From positions 1-57,169 of the forward strand of contig CAZSRS010000026.1 of the NCBI GenBank assembly GCA_964609625.1: a stretch of 57,169 nucleotides of DNA. The letters are read 5' to 3'. Within the stretch, counting starts at the first letter, position 1. Every line of letters starts with the position of its first letter. Positions 42,335-50,174 of the stretch are shown here, in pieces. The DNA is from G963674665 sp964609625 (GTDB lineage Bacteria > Desulfobacterota > Desulfovibrionia > Desulfovibrionales > Desulfovibrionaceae). The notes under the pieces were generated by a model. It was not told the origin of the DNA. It ran no database searches and was given only the letters and a program-made list of their open reading frames with translations. A program made the position numbers and the translations under genes.

Positions 42335-43392
42335 CAACAAGTTACGAGCCGTATCAGTTCGCCGGCCTGGCCCTCGACCCCATCCACGTGGGCACGGGCG
42401 GCGCCCGGCTGGGGCGGGTGGACAACACCATTGTCCGCGATCCGGTCACCCGGATACCCAAGATTCCGGGCTCGAGCATCGCGGGAGTCATGCGGGCCTA
42501 CACGGCCATGAAACAGCAGCTTGATAATCCTGCCCGCAAGATTGATGGAAAAGACAAACCCTACTACCCCGACTGCGCCGGCCAGGGTCAGCCAGGGGGC
42601 GGCGGCACTGGCGGCCACTGTTGCCAGCCCGATTGCCCCGTGTGCACCGTGTTCGGCTTTGCCACGGGCATGGGCTCCAGCGGCGGGTTCGCGGGGCTGG
42701 CCTCCTTCAGCGACATGCAGGTGCTGCTCTTTCCCGTGGCCTCGCAGCTGGGGCCGCAGTGGATCACCAGCCCCATGGCCTTGCGGCAAACAGGCATCGC
42801 CGAGTTCTCACAACTGGCCGACCTGCCGGATCAGGAGGTGATCTACTCCCAGGAGAACGAAACAACCGCGCGGCAATCGTTGAATCTCGGCTGGCTTTAC
42901 CTGCCGGTCAAGACGGATTGGGCGAAAATGACAACCGTTACCGACAAGATAAAGGGATTGGGAATCCCAAAATACATCCTCGACCGCTTGGGTGTCGTCT
43001 CCGACAAGCTGTTCGCCCATATAGTAAACAGCAACCTGGAGGTGCGCACCTCGGTGGCCATCGACCCGGCCACGGGCGCGGCCGAGGAAGGGGCGCTGTT
43101 CACCTACGAGGCCCTGCCCCGGGGCACCGTGCTCGTCTGGGAGGTGACGTGCAGAAATCCCAAGCACTTCAAGATCAACGGTAACGCTGTGAAGGTCGAA
43201 AAAAACTCCGAGAATGAAAAGGATGAAGCAGTATCAATTGATACAGTCAAAAAAGTTGTCACCAGTGCCCATCCCTATCTGGAGCACCTCGGCATCGGCG
43301 GCATGGGCAGCCGGGGCATGGGGCGGTTGCGGGTGCCGCCAACAAATGATTCAACCAGTACGACCACAGCGCAAGAGGAGGCGTCGTCATGA
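42331..43392 (+). CDS. cmr4: Cmr4-like backbone RAMP (Cas7), probable target-RNA nuclease
   Basis: A protein of 353 aa. The N-terminus YQFAGLALDPIHVGTGGARLGRVDNTIVRDPVTRIPKIPGSSIAGVMRAY follows Cmr4 closely: the HVGTGG strand, then Asp31 of VDN at the position of the catalytic Asp of Cmr4 (Asp26 in the archaeal protein), then IPGSSIxGxxR. A cysteine-rich insert, CCQPDCPVC near residues 98-106, may bind zinc. The C-terminal GIGGMGSRGMGRL is the glycine-rich RAMP loop. It would form the repeated backbone along the crRNA and cut target RNA every 6 bases. ATGA overlaps on both sides. Confidence 0.8.
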   Translation: MTTSYEPYQFAGLALDPIHVGTGGARLGRVDNTIVRDPVTRIPKIPGSSIAGVMRAYTAMKQQLDNPARKIDGKDKPYYPDCAGQGQPGGGGTGGHCCQPDCPVCTVFGFATGMGSSGGFAGLASFSDMQVLLFPVASQLGPQWITSPMALRQTGIAEFSQLADLPDQEVIYSQENETTARQSLNLGWLYLPVKTDWAKMTTVTDKIKGLGIPKYILDRLGVVSDKLFAHIVNSNLEVRTSVAIDPATGAAEEGALFTYEALPRGTVLVWEVTCRNPKHFKINGNAVKVEKNSENEKDEAVSIDTVKKVVTSAHPYLEHLGIGGMGSRGMGRLRVPPTNDSTSTTTAQEEASS

Positions 43393-43790
43393 CAGCGCCG
43401 ACCCTCGAGAACCTGGACCTGGCCTGCGCCAAAGTTGGGAAAACCATCGCCGAGAAGCCGTCAAAGGAGCTGAAGAACCTTCTGCAGAACGCCCTTGCCG
43501 TGCTGGAAGAGCAGGGTCTTTATGCCCTCTTTCTTTTTCTTGATAAGGGCGTGAGCGGCAAGGTCAAAAAGGAGTTGGCAGAAGGTATCTGCAAAAAGCT
43601 TCATGAGTTCCTGAAAGAGACACCGATGCAGGCGCCCGTGCTGACATCCAGTGCCGACGTCTTTGCCGCGCTTCAGGAGCTAGGCAAGGTCCTTGACACA
43701 CTCATGCTGGCCCGTGATTTGGCCCGGCAAGCACTCGTCTACGCCAGTTATCACGCGAACGTGCCGCTGCAGGAGGAGGAGCGCTCATGA
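43389..43790 (+). CDS. cmr5: Cmr5-like small subunit (Cas11)
   Basis: A protein of 133 aa, all helical, with no RAMP loops. Pattern: LDLACAKVGKTIAEKPSKELKNLLQNALAVLEEQGLYALFLFLDKGVSGKVKKELAEGIC, resembling the Cmr5 (Cas11) start (RAxxAxxxV...YxxxxxxLP...GL). Cmr5 lines the belly of the complex. It overlaps the Cmr4-like and last RAMP genes by 4 bases each. The size and position match Cmr5; the sequence is divergent. Confidence 0.65.
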   Translation: MTAPTLENLDLACAKVGKTIAEKPSKELKNLLQNALAVLEEQGLYALFLFLDKGVSGKVKKELAEGICKKLHEFLKETPMQAPVLTSSADVFAALQELGKVLDTLMLARDLARQALVYASYHANVPLQEEERS

Positions 43791-44725
43791 CCTGGACGGC
43801 ATTTCACTGGGTCTGGCGGTTGGAGGCGCCGCTGCATGTGGGCATGCCCCCGGCAGGGACCTTGAACCGTTGCCGCACCTATGTGCCGGGGCGCGCGCTC
43901 TGGGGAGCCGTGACCGCGGAGATATCCAGATCGAGGAACGCGGACACGTTCCCGGATTACGGCAAACTTGGCGGGGAAATCGCCGGCAACTGCCGCTTCA
44001 CCTATCTTTTTCCGGCCGAGAAGCGGGGCGACAAGCATCTTGTCTGGCTGCCGCGATTCTCAGATGAGACCCGAGGAGATGACCGTCACCGAGGCCGCCC
44101 AGGCGGGAAACTTCGTGTCTGGCTGCCGCGATTCTCAGACACACAAGACCTCAAATGGCTCTGTGAGGGTGGCCAGGAAACACTGTCGGACCGCGCCTTC
44201 AGGCGTCGTCTCCTGGACTCCCGCCCCGGTACGGCCATCGCTCCGGAATCCGACGCGGCCCTCGCGGGCAGCCTCCGGGAGACGGAGTGCATCAATCCCT
44301 GGTGGCGTGATGCCGACCAACGGCACGAGCAGGCCCCCGTATTTCTGGCAGGCTATGTCTTCCTGAAAAACAACTATGACTCTAAGGAATTGGAAGCTCT
44401 CCAGATCCTCTTTGTCGGTGGCGACACCAGATACGGCCTTGGGAAAATTCGCCTCGAGGTGTGGAAAAAGTTGCCCGGTGGGGCCGCCGTATTCGGGCAG
44501 AACGTGGACCTGGGCAAGGACAATCCAGAGATACACAGCGACGTCGTCCTGGGGCATGCCCTGGACGGCCAGCCTCTCGGCAAGGACATGCGCGGAGCGC
44601 GGGAGCTTCTCGGCGGGTGGGAGCACGACAAACTCAAGGCCGGCACGCTTGCCTGGGCTCCAGGCTCGTTTCTGAAAAATGAGGCAACCTGGTCCCTGGA
44701 GGACTCCGGATTCTGGAAGTTGTAG
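43787..44725 (+). CDS. RAMP protein filling the Cmr3/Cas5 slot
   Basis: A protein of 312 aa. The N-terminus FHWVWRLEAPLHVGMPPAGTLNRCRTYVPGRALWGAVTAEI is a RAMP beta strand plus loop, and LFVGGDTRYGLGKIRLEVW (from residue 209) is the glycine-rich Cas5/Cmr3-type loop. The other five Cmr subunits are accounted for, so this one probably caps the 5-prime crRNA handle like Cmr3. The length is close to Cmr3. Within it a 24-bp direct repeat produces VWLPRFSD twice. It ends 102 bases before the converging Hdr operon. Confidence 0.55.
   Translation: MTWTAFHWVWRLEAPLHVGMPPAGTLNRCRTYVPGRALWGAVTAEISRSRNADTFPDYGKLGGEIAGNCRFTYLFPAEKRGDKHLVWLPRFSDETRGDDRHRGRPGGKLRVWLPRFSDTQDLKWLCEGGQETLSDRAFRRRLLDSRPGTAIAPESDAALAGSLRETECINPWWRDADQRHEQAPVFLAGYVFLKNNYDSKELEALQILFVGGDTRYGLGKIRLEVWKKLPGGAAVFGQNVDLGKDNPEIHSDVVLGHALDGQPLGKDMRGARELLGGWEHDKLKAGTLAWAPGSFLKNEATWSLEDSGFWKL
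44041..44139 (+). repeat. 24-bp direct repeat, 75-base period, inside the last RAMP gene
   Basis: The 24 bases starting TGTCTGGCTGCCGCGATTCT are identical at 44041-44064 and 44116-44139. The 75-base period keeps the frame and repeats VWLPRFSD. The DNA between the copies is not repeated. Confidence 0.9.
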
Positions 44726-44764
44726 CACGGCATTCCGTCTGGGAAGAAAACCACCACACAACAA

Positions 44765-44800
44765 GGGAGACCGCCCTTCATCACTCCAAGGCGGTCTCCC
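44765..44800. terminator. Convergent hairpin between the CRISPR and Hdr operons
   Basis: A perfect 11-bp stem (GGGAGACCGCC with GGCGGTCTCCC, 14-base loop) is centred between the convergent stops at 44725 and 44828. There is no T-run, so it may be a bidirectional terminator acting with Rho. Confidence 0.6.
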
Positions 44801-44827
44801 AGGATACGTGTGTAGCGGGCGCGCTTC

Positions 44828-46162
44828 CTACAGCCCCACCTCCTGCAGGTCCTCGCCCAGGTAGCTGCGTTCGTTCTCTCCAAGCACGCCCATGGCCAGG
44901 CAGATCAGGGTCCAGAGGTGCGTCACCGGGAAATGCCCCCCAAAGTGGTGCGAGAGGTCGTGGATCTGGGAATGGCAGTTATGGCAGGGGGCGATGCAAT
45001 AGTCCGCGCCCGTGGCCATGATCTGGTCGAACTTGCGTTTGCCGTAGGCACGGCGGGCGTCGGTATATCCGGACTGGAGGAATCCGCCCCCGCCGCCGCA
45101 GCAATAGTTGTTGGAGCGGTTGGGGTGCATGTCGATGAAGTGCTCCTCGCCGACCACGGATTTGACCACGAAGCGCAGGTCCTCGGCCACCGGGTCGCCG
45201 AAGCTCTTGCGCACCAGCTGGCAGGGGTCCTGCACCGTGAAGGTGATCCCGAGTTCCTTGTTCCAGTCGGAGCTGACCGGGAGTTTGCCCTCGCGAATCC
45301 AGCGGGCGTAAAGTCGGATGATGGACTCGATCTCGAAGGAGGCCTTGATGCCGAAGCGTTGCATTCCGTACCGGAATGCGAAGAGTTCGTGCCCTCACTC
45401 GGTGTTGAGCCAGTATTTGCACCCGAGCTTTTCCACCTCCGCGACCTTGTTGCGGACGATAGCCTCCCAGCTCTTGTCGTCGGCCAGGAACATGCAGTAG
45501 TTTTCCGCTGCCCAGCCCTTGTCGCTGTAGGTCCAGTCCGCGCCGGCCAGGTGCAGGATCTTCCACAGCGGCACCATCTCGTCGGGTTCCGTGGCCGGCT
45601 CACGGGAATTCTGGTTCAGGAAGTAATCGGCACCCTCCTTGTTGATGTTTACCGTGATTTCCTTGCACAAATCCTGGCTTTCCCGCACTTCCTCGAGGAT
45701 GTCCTCCACGACGAAGACGAAGTCCTCTGGTTTGACGCCCATGGCGCTGTTGGTTGGCGTTTTCAAGGCCGCATCGCAGGAGCCGCGGATGCCCTTGGGG
45801 CGATTCTCCCGAGGCCAGGACTCCCTGGCGTAAAAGATCAGCTGCGGGATGTTGATCTGCATGGGGCAGGCGTAGATGCAGCGCTGGCACATGGTGCACT
45901 CCCAGACCCAGGGCGAGGCCGCGGCCTCGTCACCCAGGCCCAGGGCGCACATGCGCAGGAATTTCCTGGGGTCCATGTCTTCCAGACCCGTGGCCGGGCA
46001 GCCCGCGCTGCACAGGCCGCAGGTCAGGCAAAGGTTCAGGTTACCCTGGTTGGGGACAAGCTCCAGGGCTTTTTCCATAAAAGCGGATTTCGTGATCCCC
46101 TTGATGACCACAGGCCCTGGGGGCGGTGCGGATGCAGGGGTCTGGGTGACTTCCGTGTTCAT
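44828..46162 (-). CDS. HdrD/DsrK-like iron-sulfur protein, probable selenoprotein (UGA = Sec256)
   Basis: A protein of 444 aa when the in-frame TGA at 45397-45395 is read as selenocysteine. Read as a stop, it would split into 255 aa and an orphan C-terminal part. The N-terminus has two [4Fe-4S] sites (CLTCGLCSAGCPATG; CTMCQRCIYACPM). The C-terminus has a CCG-type domain (QDPCQLV, NYCCGGGGGF, PCHNCH) as in HdrD, DsrK and GlpC. The codon aligns exactly with Cys256 of the adjacent paralogue (46313-47653), and protein sequence continues unbroken after it (GHELFAFRYGMQRFG). A SECIS-like hairpin lies 15 bases downstream. ATG at 46162 has AAGGAGG 4 bases upstream. It is probably the catalytic partner of HdrA/B/C. 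Confidence 0.85.
45361..45397 (-). promoter_or_regulatory. Selenocysteine UGA with bacterial SECIS-like hairpin
   Basis: On the minus strand the in-frame TGA (45397-45395) is followed 15 bases later by GCATTCCGGTACGGAATGC (45379-45361). This is a 7-bp stem with apical loop GGTAC (or 8 bp with a GTA loop). The loop starts 22 bases after UGA and begins GGU, as in the E. coli fdhF SECIS. This position and loop suit SelB binding. Confidence 0.75.
45887..46030 (-). repeat. 144-bp exact repeat shared by the tandem HdrD-like genes (copy in the Sec gene)
   Basis: Positions 45887-46030 are identical to 47378-47521 over 144 bases. The repeat covers the first two [4Fe-4S] sites and the segment between them, while the flanks are only similar. 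Such sharply bounded identity points to gene conversion or a very recent duplication. Confidence 0.85.
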
Positions 46163-46249
46163 GTTTCCTCCTTGTCGCCTCAGGATAAAAGTCACAACGG
46201 CGTCTGGTGCGGCATGCTTTGGGGAACTACTCCGGATGCGCGGTGCCAC

Positions 46250-46299
46250 GGGACAGCGGCTGCCATGAATACACACTCCCTGCGCAGTTCCGCTGTCCC
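46250..46299. other. Intercistronic hairpin between the two HdrD-like genes
   Basis: GGGACAGCGG (46250-46259) pairs with CCGCTGTCCC (46290-46299), a perfect 10-bp stem with a 30-base loop. Weaker pairing extends it outward with bulges. It lies in the 150-base gap upstream of the Sec gene and could set its relative expression. Confidence 0.6.
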
Positions 46300-46312
46300 T
46301 GGTGCGCTACCA

Positions 46313-47653
46313 TCAACCCGGCAATCCCACTTCGGCCAGCTCAGGTCCGAGGTAGGCGCGTTCGTTTTCCCCCAACACTCCCAGACTCAGGCAGAGAATG
46401 GTCCACAGATTCACCGTGTGCCACCCCCCGTGGTAATGCTTCGACAATTCCTCCACTTGCGCGTGGCAATTGTGACAGGGCGTGATGACATAGTCCGCAC
46501 CTGTCGTCTTGATCTGCTCCGCTTTCAAACGACCGTAAGCAAGTCTGGCTGCCTTGTAGCCGGACTGCAGAAAACCCCCTCCGCCACCGCAACAGTAGTT
46601 GTTAGAGCGGTTGGGGTGCATGTCCACAAAGTATTTTTCTCCAACGCAGGCCTTGGTGACGTAGCGCAGATCCTCGGCAAAGGCGTCCCCCATGGACTTG
46701 CGCACCGCCATGCACGGATCTTGCACAGTGAATCGCAGGCCAAGGGATTCATTCCACTCCGAGCTGGGGCGCAAGCGCCCATCGCGTATCCAGCGGGCAT
46801 ACCAGCGTACGATGTGGTCGAACTCCACGCCGGCGTCGATGTTGAAGCGCTGTAGACCAGCCCACACCGAGTAAAAAGAGTGCCCGCATTCGATATTGAT
46901 CCAGGAGGTGCAGTCCAGTTTCCGCACGCCCTCGACCTGTTTTGTCAGCACCTTATTCCATTTGTCGTCGTCCGCCGCGAACATGCAGTAATTTTCCGCA
47001 CCCCAGCCCTGGGAGCCGTAGGTCCAATCCACGCCGGCCAGATGCAGGATCTTCCACAAGGGAACCATCTCCTCCGGTTCCTTGACCGGTTCCCTTGAAT
47101 TCTGGTTAACGAAGAAGTACGCACCCCGCTTATCGATGGGAGCTTGCAGATCCCTGAACATGGGCTGGTTCTCATGGACCTCATCCAGCACGTCCTGTAC
47201 GACGAAGCGGAAATCCTCACTGCTGATGCCCACCGCGCTGGCGCCTTCCGTCCGCAACCCTTGTTCGCAGGAGCCCATGATGCCCTTTGGCTTCTTTTCC
47301 TGCGGCCAGCTTGCACGCGCCTCGTAGATGAGCATGGGAATGTTCACCTGCATGGGGCATACCCGCATGCAGCGGAAGCACATGGTGCACTCCCAGACCC
47401 AGGGCGAGGCCGCGGCCTCGTCACCCAGGCCCAGGGCGCACATGCGCAGGAATTTCCTGGGGTCCATGTCTTCCAGACCCGTGGCCGGGCAGCCCGCGCT
47501 GCACAGGCCGCAGGTCAGGCAGAGGGTCAGGTTGCCCTGGTTAGGGACAACTTCCAAGGCTTTTTCCACAAGGGCGGATTTCGTGATCCCCTTGAAGACC
47601 ATAGGCCCTGGGGGCGGTGCTGATTCAGGGGTCTGGGTGACTTCCGTGTTCAT
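46313..47653 (-). CDS. HdrD/DsrK-like iron-sulfur protein, Cys paralogue
   Basis: A protein of 446 aa, a tandem paralogue of the Sec protein. Two N-terminal [4Fe-4S] sites (CLTCGLCSAGCPATG, CTMCFRCMRVCPM) and the C-terminal CCG domain (QDPCMAV, NYCCGGGGGF, PCHNCH) are intact. Cys256 in NIECGHSF takes the place of the UGA-encoded residue. The protein is expected to carry electrons to or from HdrB/HdrA or act on a thiol/disulfide. ATG at 47653 has GAGGAAAC upstream. The first 120 codons are nearly identical to the Sec gene, while the later part has drifted clearly. Confidence 0.88.
   Translation of the reverse strand: MNTEVTQTPESAPPPGPMVFKGITKSALVEKALEVVPNQGNLTLCLTCGLCSAGCPATGLEDMDPRKFLRMCALGLGDEAAASPWVWECTMCFRCMRVCPMQVNIPMLIYEARASWPQEKKPKGIMGSCEQGLRTEGASAVGISSEDFRFVVQDVLDEVHENQPMFRDLQAPIDKRGAYFFVNQNSREPVKEPEEMVPLWKILHLAGVDWTYGSQGWGAENYCMFAADDDKWNKVLTKQVEGVRKLDCTSWINIECGHSFYSVWAGLQRFNIDAGVEFDHIVRWYARWIRDGRLRPSSEWNESLGLRFTVQDPCMAVRKSMGDAFAEDLRYVTKACVGEKYFVDMHPNRSNNYCCGGGGGFLQSGYKAARLAYGRLKAEQIKTTGADYVITPCHNCHAQVEELSKHYHGGWHTVNLWTILCLSLGVLGENERAYLGPELAEVGLPG
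47378..47521 (-). repeat. 144-bp exact repeat (copy in the Cys gene)
   Basis: Identical to 45887-46030; see that entry. The shared block encodes the first cluster region from GNLTLCL to CTMC, whereas residues after about 130 differ at many positions. Confidence 0.85.
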
Positions 47654-47685
47654 GTTTCCTCCTCGCTACCGCGATGTGTACGGAA

Positions 47686-47712
47686 CCGGAGGGCGCTCGA
47701 GACGCCCTCCGG
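47686..47712. other. Intercistronic hairpin after the UspA gene
   Basis: CCGGAGGGCG (47686-47695) pairs perfectly with CGCCCTCCGG (47703-47712), with a 7-base loop. There is no T-run on the minus strand. It separates UspA from the HdrD-like genes and may modulate read-through. Confidence 0.6.
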
Positions 47713-47721
47713 ATTGATGGA

Positions 47722-48648
47722 TCAGGCGGTGGCTTCCTCCTTGCTGATGACGTTGCCGCTCTGGTCGTACATCATGCCGCAGCGCAGATCGAAGTGCCTG
47801 TTGATGCTCATGGTGGGGCATACCGAATTCAGGGAGACCTGAGCAACCACGGACCCCAGGAAAGCCTTCTCGGGATCCTTTTCCGTGGAGTGGTGCGCCA
47901 TGAGGATCATATCCACGTCGCGCTGCCTGGCGAGCTTGAGGATCTCCATGGCCGGGTTGCCTTCCCAGGCCTCGTAAGAGACCTTCTTGATGCCCGCGAG
48001 GAACTTGTCGAAGTCGGTGCGCATGCGTTCCTTAGTCATTTCGGCCTTCTGCTGCAGCTGGGTCTGGGTCAGCCCTTCCGGCGAAAGGCAGTTGAAGACG
48101 ATGAGTTCGGCCTTGTAGTGGCGGGTGAGCTGCCCTCCGTAGAGCACGGCGCACTCGGCCTGCTTGGAGAAGTCCGTGGCCGCGAGGATGCTTTGGAAAC
48201 GCTGCTCCTGCTGAGCCTCGCGGGTGACGATCATCACCGGGCAGTTGGCCCGCTGGCTCACGCGTTCCAGCGTGGAGCCGGCCATGCCCCACATCTTGGA
48301 ACGCTTCTCCATGAACTCCTTGGTGTGCGGGCCCATGATGATCAGGTCGGCGTTGACCTTGCGCGAGATGCGGATGATCTCGTTGTGGGGGATGCCGGCC
48401 ACGACCTTGACATCACAATTGGGGACGCCCTCCAACTGCTCCTTGTAGTACTCGCGGATGTTGTCGCGGATGCGTTCGGTCTCGCCGCTGCTTTCCAACC
48501 ACTCCATCTGGCCCCAGCCCTGTTCCATACCGGTAACATGGAGCAGAGTGAGCTTGGCCTCGAAGCGCTTCGTGAATTCGAAGGCCTTGGCCGCAGCATG
48601 GTGGCAAATCTCCGATGGCGTAATGGCCAACACGATTTCCTTGAACAT
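47722..48648 (-). CDS. Two-domain universal stress protein UspA
   Basis: A protein of 308 aa with two UspA domains: MFKEIVLAITPSEICHHAAAKAFEFTKRF opens the first, with DLIIMGPHTK and the nucleotide-loop block KMWGMAGSTLERVSQRANCPVMIV; the second opens with FQSILAATDFSKQAECAVLYGGQL and has DMILMAHHSTE. A TAAGGAGG-type ribosome site lies before the ATG at 48648. It resembles the UspA at 27272-28171 in the cytochrome operon more than a generic UspA, sharing WGMAGSTL. It is probably an ATP-binding energy-status modulator of the Hdr system. Confidence 0.87.
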   Translation of the reverse strand: MFKEIVLAITPSEICHHAAAKAFEFTKRFEAKLTLLHVTGMEQGWGQMEWLESSGETERIRDNIREYYKEQLEGVPNCDVKVVAGIPHNEIIRISRKVNADLIIMGPHTKEFMEKRSKMWGMAGSTLERVSQRANCPVMIVTREAQQEQRFQSILAATDFSKQAECAVLYGGQLTRHYKAELIVFNCLSPEGLTQTQLQQKAEMTKERMRTDFDKFLAGIKKVSYEAWEGNPAMEILKLARQRDVDMILMAHHSTEKDPEKAFLGSVVAQVSLNSVCPTMSINRHFDLRCGMMYDQSGNVISKEEATA

Positions 48649-48659
48649 GGTCCACCTCC

Positions 48660-49565
48660 TTAGCTTTGGGGCGCGGCCTCTTCGCGCGCCTCGATTCCTG
48701 CCAATACCCTCGCCACAAAGGCGGGGTCGACAGCCAAGTTGCCCGACAGCTTCATGTCCTTTTCACTCATGCCCATCGCCAAACCCATAAGCTGCGGCAG
48801 ATAGACGATGTTGCGCCTGCCGCTTCCATAATCATTGCCCAGGGCATCTTTCTGATAGGCCTCGAGGTTCATGTGGCACATGGGGCAGACCGTGACGATG
48901 GCATCGGCTTCCCGAGCGGCCTCGAGGATGTTGCGCACATCGCGCAGGGCGGCCTTCTGATGCGTGGCCATGAGCGAGGCCCCGCAGCACTTGCCCGCAT
49001 AGTCCCACTCCAGGACCGTGGCACCCAGGGCCTGCAAGACCCCGACCATGCTCCTGGGGCGTTCCGGATCGTCGAACACCGGGTACGGGCGCAGGATCTG
49101 ACAGCCGTAATACGGCGCCAGGACAACCCCTTCCAGGAAGCGGCTCGCCTCGCCGGTAATGCGTTTCGACCCTACGTCGTTGACGAGCACGTCCAGGATG
49201 TGGCGTACGCGTATGCCTTCGGGGAGGTGCAACTGGTCGATGGACAAGGCCTGGTTGACCCGCTCGTGGAGGTTGGGGTCTTGACCGCATTTTCTGATCA
49301 CCCTGAGCAGGTTGAGGTAACAGGCGCTGCACGGAACCAGGACATCGAGTCCCGGCAATTCCTTGGCGGCAAGGGCCAAGTTGCGCGCCGGCAAGGCCAG
49401 GCTCAGGAGTTCGCTCACGGCCTCGGCCGCGCTGGCGCCGCAGCAGGTCCAGTCGGGGATCTCCACCAGCTCCACGCCCAGGCGCTCCAGCACCCGACGG
49501 GTGGAGACGTCGTATTCGTGGGCCGTGGCTTCCAATGAACATCCAGGATAGTAGGCGTAGCGCAT
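48660..49565 (-). CDS. hdrB: Heterodisulfide reductase subunit B (HdrB)
   Basis: A protein of 301 aa with two CCG domains: YYPGCSLEATAHEYD ... WTCCGASAAEAV ... VPCSACYLNLL, and YYGCQILRPY ... GKCCGASLMATHQKAA ... CPMCHMNLEAY. HdrB holds the two noncubane [4Fe-4S] clusters that reduce a disulfide. ATG at 49565 overlaps the HdrC stop by one base (TGATG). The natural substrate in sulfate reducers is unknown; it is probably a thiol/disulfide rather than CoM-S-S-CoB. Confidence 0.92.
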   Translation of the reverse strand: MRYAYYPGCSLEATAHEYDVSTRRVLERLGVELVEIPDWTCCGASAAEAVSELLSLALPARNLALAAKELPGLDVLVPCSACYLNLLRVIRKCGQDPNLHERVNQALSIDQLHLPEGIRVRHILDVLVNDVGSKRITGEASRFLEGVVLAPYYGCQILRPYPVFDDPERPRSMVGVLQALGATVLEWDYAGKCCGASLMATHQKAALRDVRNILEAAREADAIVTVCPMCHMNLEAYQKDALGNDYGSGRRNIVYLPQLMGLAMGMSEKDMKLSGNLAVDPAFVARVLAGIEAREEAAPQS

Positions 49566-50140
49566 CACCAGCCCTCCATGGCGCCCACCTGCTGGAACAG
49601 GGCTTCAAGTGACCCCCTGTACTTGCCGGACGGCGCGTGCAGTTTTCCCTTGGCCAACATGCGCAGCCCCAGGGGCGTGTAGGCCAGCGGCAGCCTGGGA
49701 TCGCGCTTGCCAAGGAAGTAATCGAACATCAGCTTGGTCTCCTGGACCCGGCCGTAGCGACGGACATTGTCCATGAACAAGCGGTAGAACAGGGTGTCGG
49801 AGCCCTTGCGTGTGGTGCGCTCCCGGGCCGCGGCCAGGCGCTTGAGGGCGTGCACCGCATCCGTGAGCGTCAGGCCGCGGGGGCAGCGCAGTGTGCAGGT
49901 GTAGCACGAGGAGCAGAGCTTGAAGGTCTTGGACGCCAGCACCTCGTCCACAAAGCCCATGAGCAGCATCCTCCACATCTGCCGGGGAGTGTAATCCATG
50001 TTTGGAGCGTTGGGGCAGGAGGCGGAGCAGGTGCCGCACTGCATGCAGGCCCTGACCATCTCCTGGATGGCCGCCACGCTCTGCACCAGGGACTGTGTCT
50101 CGGGTGCCTGACGGGTTTCGTTCCGAGTAGCGGTTTCCAT
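49565..50140 (-). CDS. hdrC: Heterodisulfide reductase subunit C (HdrC)
   Basis: A protein of 191 aa with two [4Fe-4S] sites: CMQCGTCSASCPNAPNMDYTPRQMWRML and CSSCYTCTLRCPRGLTLTDAVHALK, the standard HdrC pair. It relays electrons between HdrA and HdrB. ATG at 50140 has AGGAGG 4 bases upstream; longer readings to 50584 are not supported. It is coupled to hdrB by an overlapping stop/start. Confidence 0.92.
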   Translation of the reverse strand: METATRNETRQAPETQSLVQSVAAIQEMVRACMQCGTCSASCPNAPNMDYTPRQMWRMLLMGFVDEVLASKTFKLCSSCYTCTLRCPRGLTLTDAVHALKRLAAARERTTRKGSDTLFYRLFMDNVRRYGRVQETKLMFDYFLGKRDPRLPLAYTPLGLRMLAKGKLHAPSGKYRGSLEALFQQVGAMEGW

Positions 50141-50174
50141 GTCGCCTCCTGTCTTGTGCGTTGTTCTCGGCAAG

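Noticed and set aside
45365..45397. Reading the TGA as a simple nonsense mutation that makes the HdrD-like gene a pseudogene
   Set aside because: The reading frame after it is intact, the codon matches Cys256 of the paralogue exactly and a SECIS-like hairpin follows, so selenocysteine explains it better.
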